Assembly (NCBI GenBank): GCA_948474755.1
Contig: CAOLHI010002131.1
Coordinates: forward strand, 266,358-330,357
From: Ctenosaura bakeri
Taxonomy: Eukaryota; Chordata; Lepidosauria; Squamata; Iguanidae
DNA length: 64,000 bases
Reading direction: 5' to 3'
This document shows positions 53,301-56,300 of the stretch, piece after piece. The notes under the pieces were generated by a model. The model did not search any database and was not told the DNA's origin. It saw only the letters and a list, made by a program, of their open reading frames with translations. The position numbers and the translations under genes were made by a program. Within the stretch, counting starts at the first letter, position 1. Each line of letters starts with the position of its first letter.

Positions 53301-56300
53301 CTGTTCACCTGCCCACCGTGCTCCATTTTCTCCTCCTTCTTCGGGAGCAAGGGCTCGCCTTTCCATCCCTGAAGGTCTACGTCACCGCGATTGTGACCCA
53401 CGAGGGTCCCCCTCGGCAGCTCTCTTCAGGGACGCCATCCTCAAGCAGTTTATGAAGGGCCTGCAACACCTTTATCCACCAGTGTTGCCGCTGCTACCGC
53501 CTTGGTTGCTATCCTTGGTACTATCACAGTTGACGCGACCCCCCTTCAAGCCCATGACGACTGCTGATGACAGGCTCCTGACCATCAAGACTGCTTTCCT
53601 GGTAGCCGTCACCTCAGCCAGGCGGGCGAGTGAGCTGACAGCACTGCGATCCGACGAGCCCTTCCTCATCTTCCACCGGGACAAGGTAGTCCTTCGCCCT
53701 GACATTTCCTTCCTGCCCAAGGTGGTATCACACTTCCACCTTAGCCAGGACATCATCTTACCTGCTTTCCCCCCGAACCCAAGTACACCTCTGGAGCGCT
53801 CCCTTCACTCCCTTGATGTTCGTCGGGCCCTGGCCTTCTACACGCACCAGACTGCGCCCTTCCGTCAGACACCCCACCTGTTTGTGTGCCACAGTGGGTG
53901 TCGAAAAGGCCACAAGGTGTCCACCCAAAGGTTTTCCAAATGGGTGGCCCAGGCCATTCTGCTGGTGTGCGAACTGGCCAAGCAGCCTTTGCCAGCTTTG
54001 TTGCCTGCTCACTCCACCAGAGCTGTGGCGACTTTAGCAGCTCTCCTTCGAGGAGTGGATCTGCAGGAACTGTGCCGTGTAGCAACCTGGTCTCAACCCT
54101 TGACCTTCGTGTGCCACTACAGACTGGACTGCTGGTCCCGGAGAGATGCCCGGTTTGGATGTGCGGTGCTGGCTTCCATTCTCTAGGACCTGACCCACCG
54201 TCCAACTGGTAAGCTACAAAGTCTCCTAGTGTGTGAGGCACAGAGACCACGAAGAAGAAGAAGAGGTTGCTTACCTGTAACTGTGGTTCTTTGAGTGGTC
54301 ATCTGTGCCCTCACACACACCCGCCCAGCCATCCCCTCTTTCAGGTCCCTAATTGGCGGACTCCAGAACTGAGGAGAGACCGTTGGCTTGGTGGGCTGGG
54401 CATCTCAGTACGGGCATGGGGGAGGGGTTCCCACCAAGCTGCTTAGCTCTAGAATCTTCCGAACGCTACTGCGCATGCACGAAAATCCCAGTGTGTGAGG
54501 GCACAGATGACCACTCGAAGAACCACAGTTACAGGCAAGCAACCTGTTCATCTCTGCCAGAGCTGCCAGGAATCTGCGGCTTGGATGGCAAACCTTCAGG
54601 AGGAACAGGCACAAGATATCTCTCCCCTGTTCTTTGTTGTGGTCTCTGTGACTCAGCTCCTTCTCAATTAGGCTGAGTTGTATTTTTCCTTTTGTCTTTA
54701 GGGCTACCTGTGGGACAACAACCAGGTTGTAGTGGAGTGGCTGGAGAAACATCTCCAAGAGGAGGACGGGGCCAAGTCTGCCATCCGGGAGAACATCAAG
54801 TACCTGAAGCGGGATTACGCCCTCAAGCACATCCGGAAGTGAGTAGGAGGCCGTTCCCACCATCACCGGCAGTGAAGCTAAGGGTCTGGCTTTCTCCTGG
54901 GTGCCCAAACTGAGACATTTACAGGCTAAATCTAATTTTTTAGTCTGGACCCAACGTGATGTAGTGGGTTGAATGTTGAATTAGGACTCCTCCAAGAGAC
55001 CAGGGTTCAAATCCCCACTTGGCCACTCTGGGTGACCTTGGGCAAGTCACACATTCTCAGCTTCAGAGGAGGGCAGTGGCAAACCCCTTCCAAACAAATC
55101 TTGCAAAGAGAAACCTGTGATAAATTCATCTCAGGTCACTGTTAAGTCAGAAATGGTTTGAAGAGACATAGACACAAGAAAGTAGACACACTGAAGTGAA
55201 TGGTATTTCTTAATTACCCTTTTCTATTCTATTTTCTATTTTCTATTTGTTCTTGTGTGCCTTCACCATGTTTCTCACTTATGGCACCCCTATGAGATTT
55301 TCTTGGCTAGATTTTCTTTCAGTGGGTTTGCCACCACTGTTTTCCTCTGAGGCTGAGAGGGTGTGACTTGCCCAAAGCAACCCCAGTGGGTTTCCATGTT
55401 TGAGTGAAGTTTAAATCTTGGGCTCCAGAGTCTTATTCAAACACTGAGACCACTACACCATGCTGGCTGGCTATTTAATCACCACTACCAGATTTCAGTG
55501 GCCGTACTCAAGATGGGATGAAATTTGATAGAATCCAATTTTGTGTATCGCTGAGTTTGTGTATGGTAGTACATGTTAGTGTTAGGGTTTTCTTGGCGAG
55601 GTTTCTACAGAAGGGGTTTTCCACCTGTGCCTTCCTCTGAGAGAGTGTGACTTGCAAAATGTTAAAACCACCACAGATTGAAAACATACAAAAATGTCAG
55701 TGGAAATACATACAGGTAATTTTAAAATACAGTTGGCCCTCCACATTCACCAGGCTTAGGGGCTCAGGACCCTCACAAAAGTGAAAAAAAATACAAATAT
55801 CAAAATGTGTGTCTGTGTGTGTGGGAAGGGGGCTGAGGAGTGGTAGGGAGAGTGGGCACCCAGGTCAGAACCAGCTCAGGGAAAGGAGAGGGAAGAGGGG
55901 TGGGTTGGCATGGTGGGTTGCCCACCTCCTCCCTTGGATGTGTGTGGGGCATCGGGAGAGGATTTGGGCTGCGAACCATCCTGGCCAAGCAATGGCTGGT
56001 GGAGGAGGAGGAGGAGGAAGAGGACCAGGGTGGATTTTTTAAGGACCGCGCAGCCTGATTGGAGCCACTGAGATGGAAGGTTTGCCCGGTAAAGAAGCAG
56101 TTTAATTTGGGCGAAGAGGGTTGGAGAAACTTGCAAATAATCAAATCTATGAAAGTCAAACCTGCAAATGGGGAGAGCAGACCGACTGTACATGTAAACA
56201 GTAGCTTCCAAACCCTACCCAAGGGCAGTCCTGCAGAGTGGCCAGGGGCCGATGAAAGCATGAATTCTCTCTTAATCCTCTGCATCTGGCCTTCTTGGGC

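Larger units (their letters stand above)
49967..54549 (+). mobile_element. DIRS-like retrotransposon, copy B (decayed)
   Basis: A 4,583-bp relative of copy A in ACACB intron 24, same strand. It starts TTCTTCTTCGTGG and ends GCAACCTGTTC like copy A. The terminal repeats match those of copy C more closely than copy A (gctaagcagcttggcggg block), so B and C belong to one subfamily. Gag is shortened and the coding parts hold true nonsense substitutions as well as indels, so this copy is older and dead. Confidence 0.92.
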
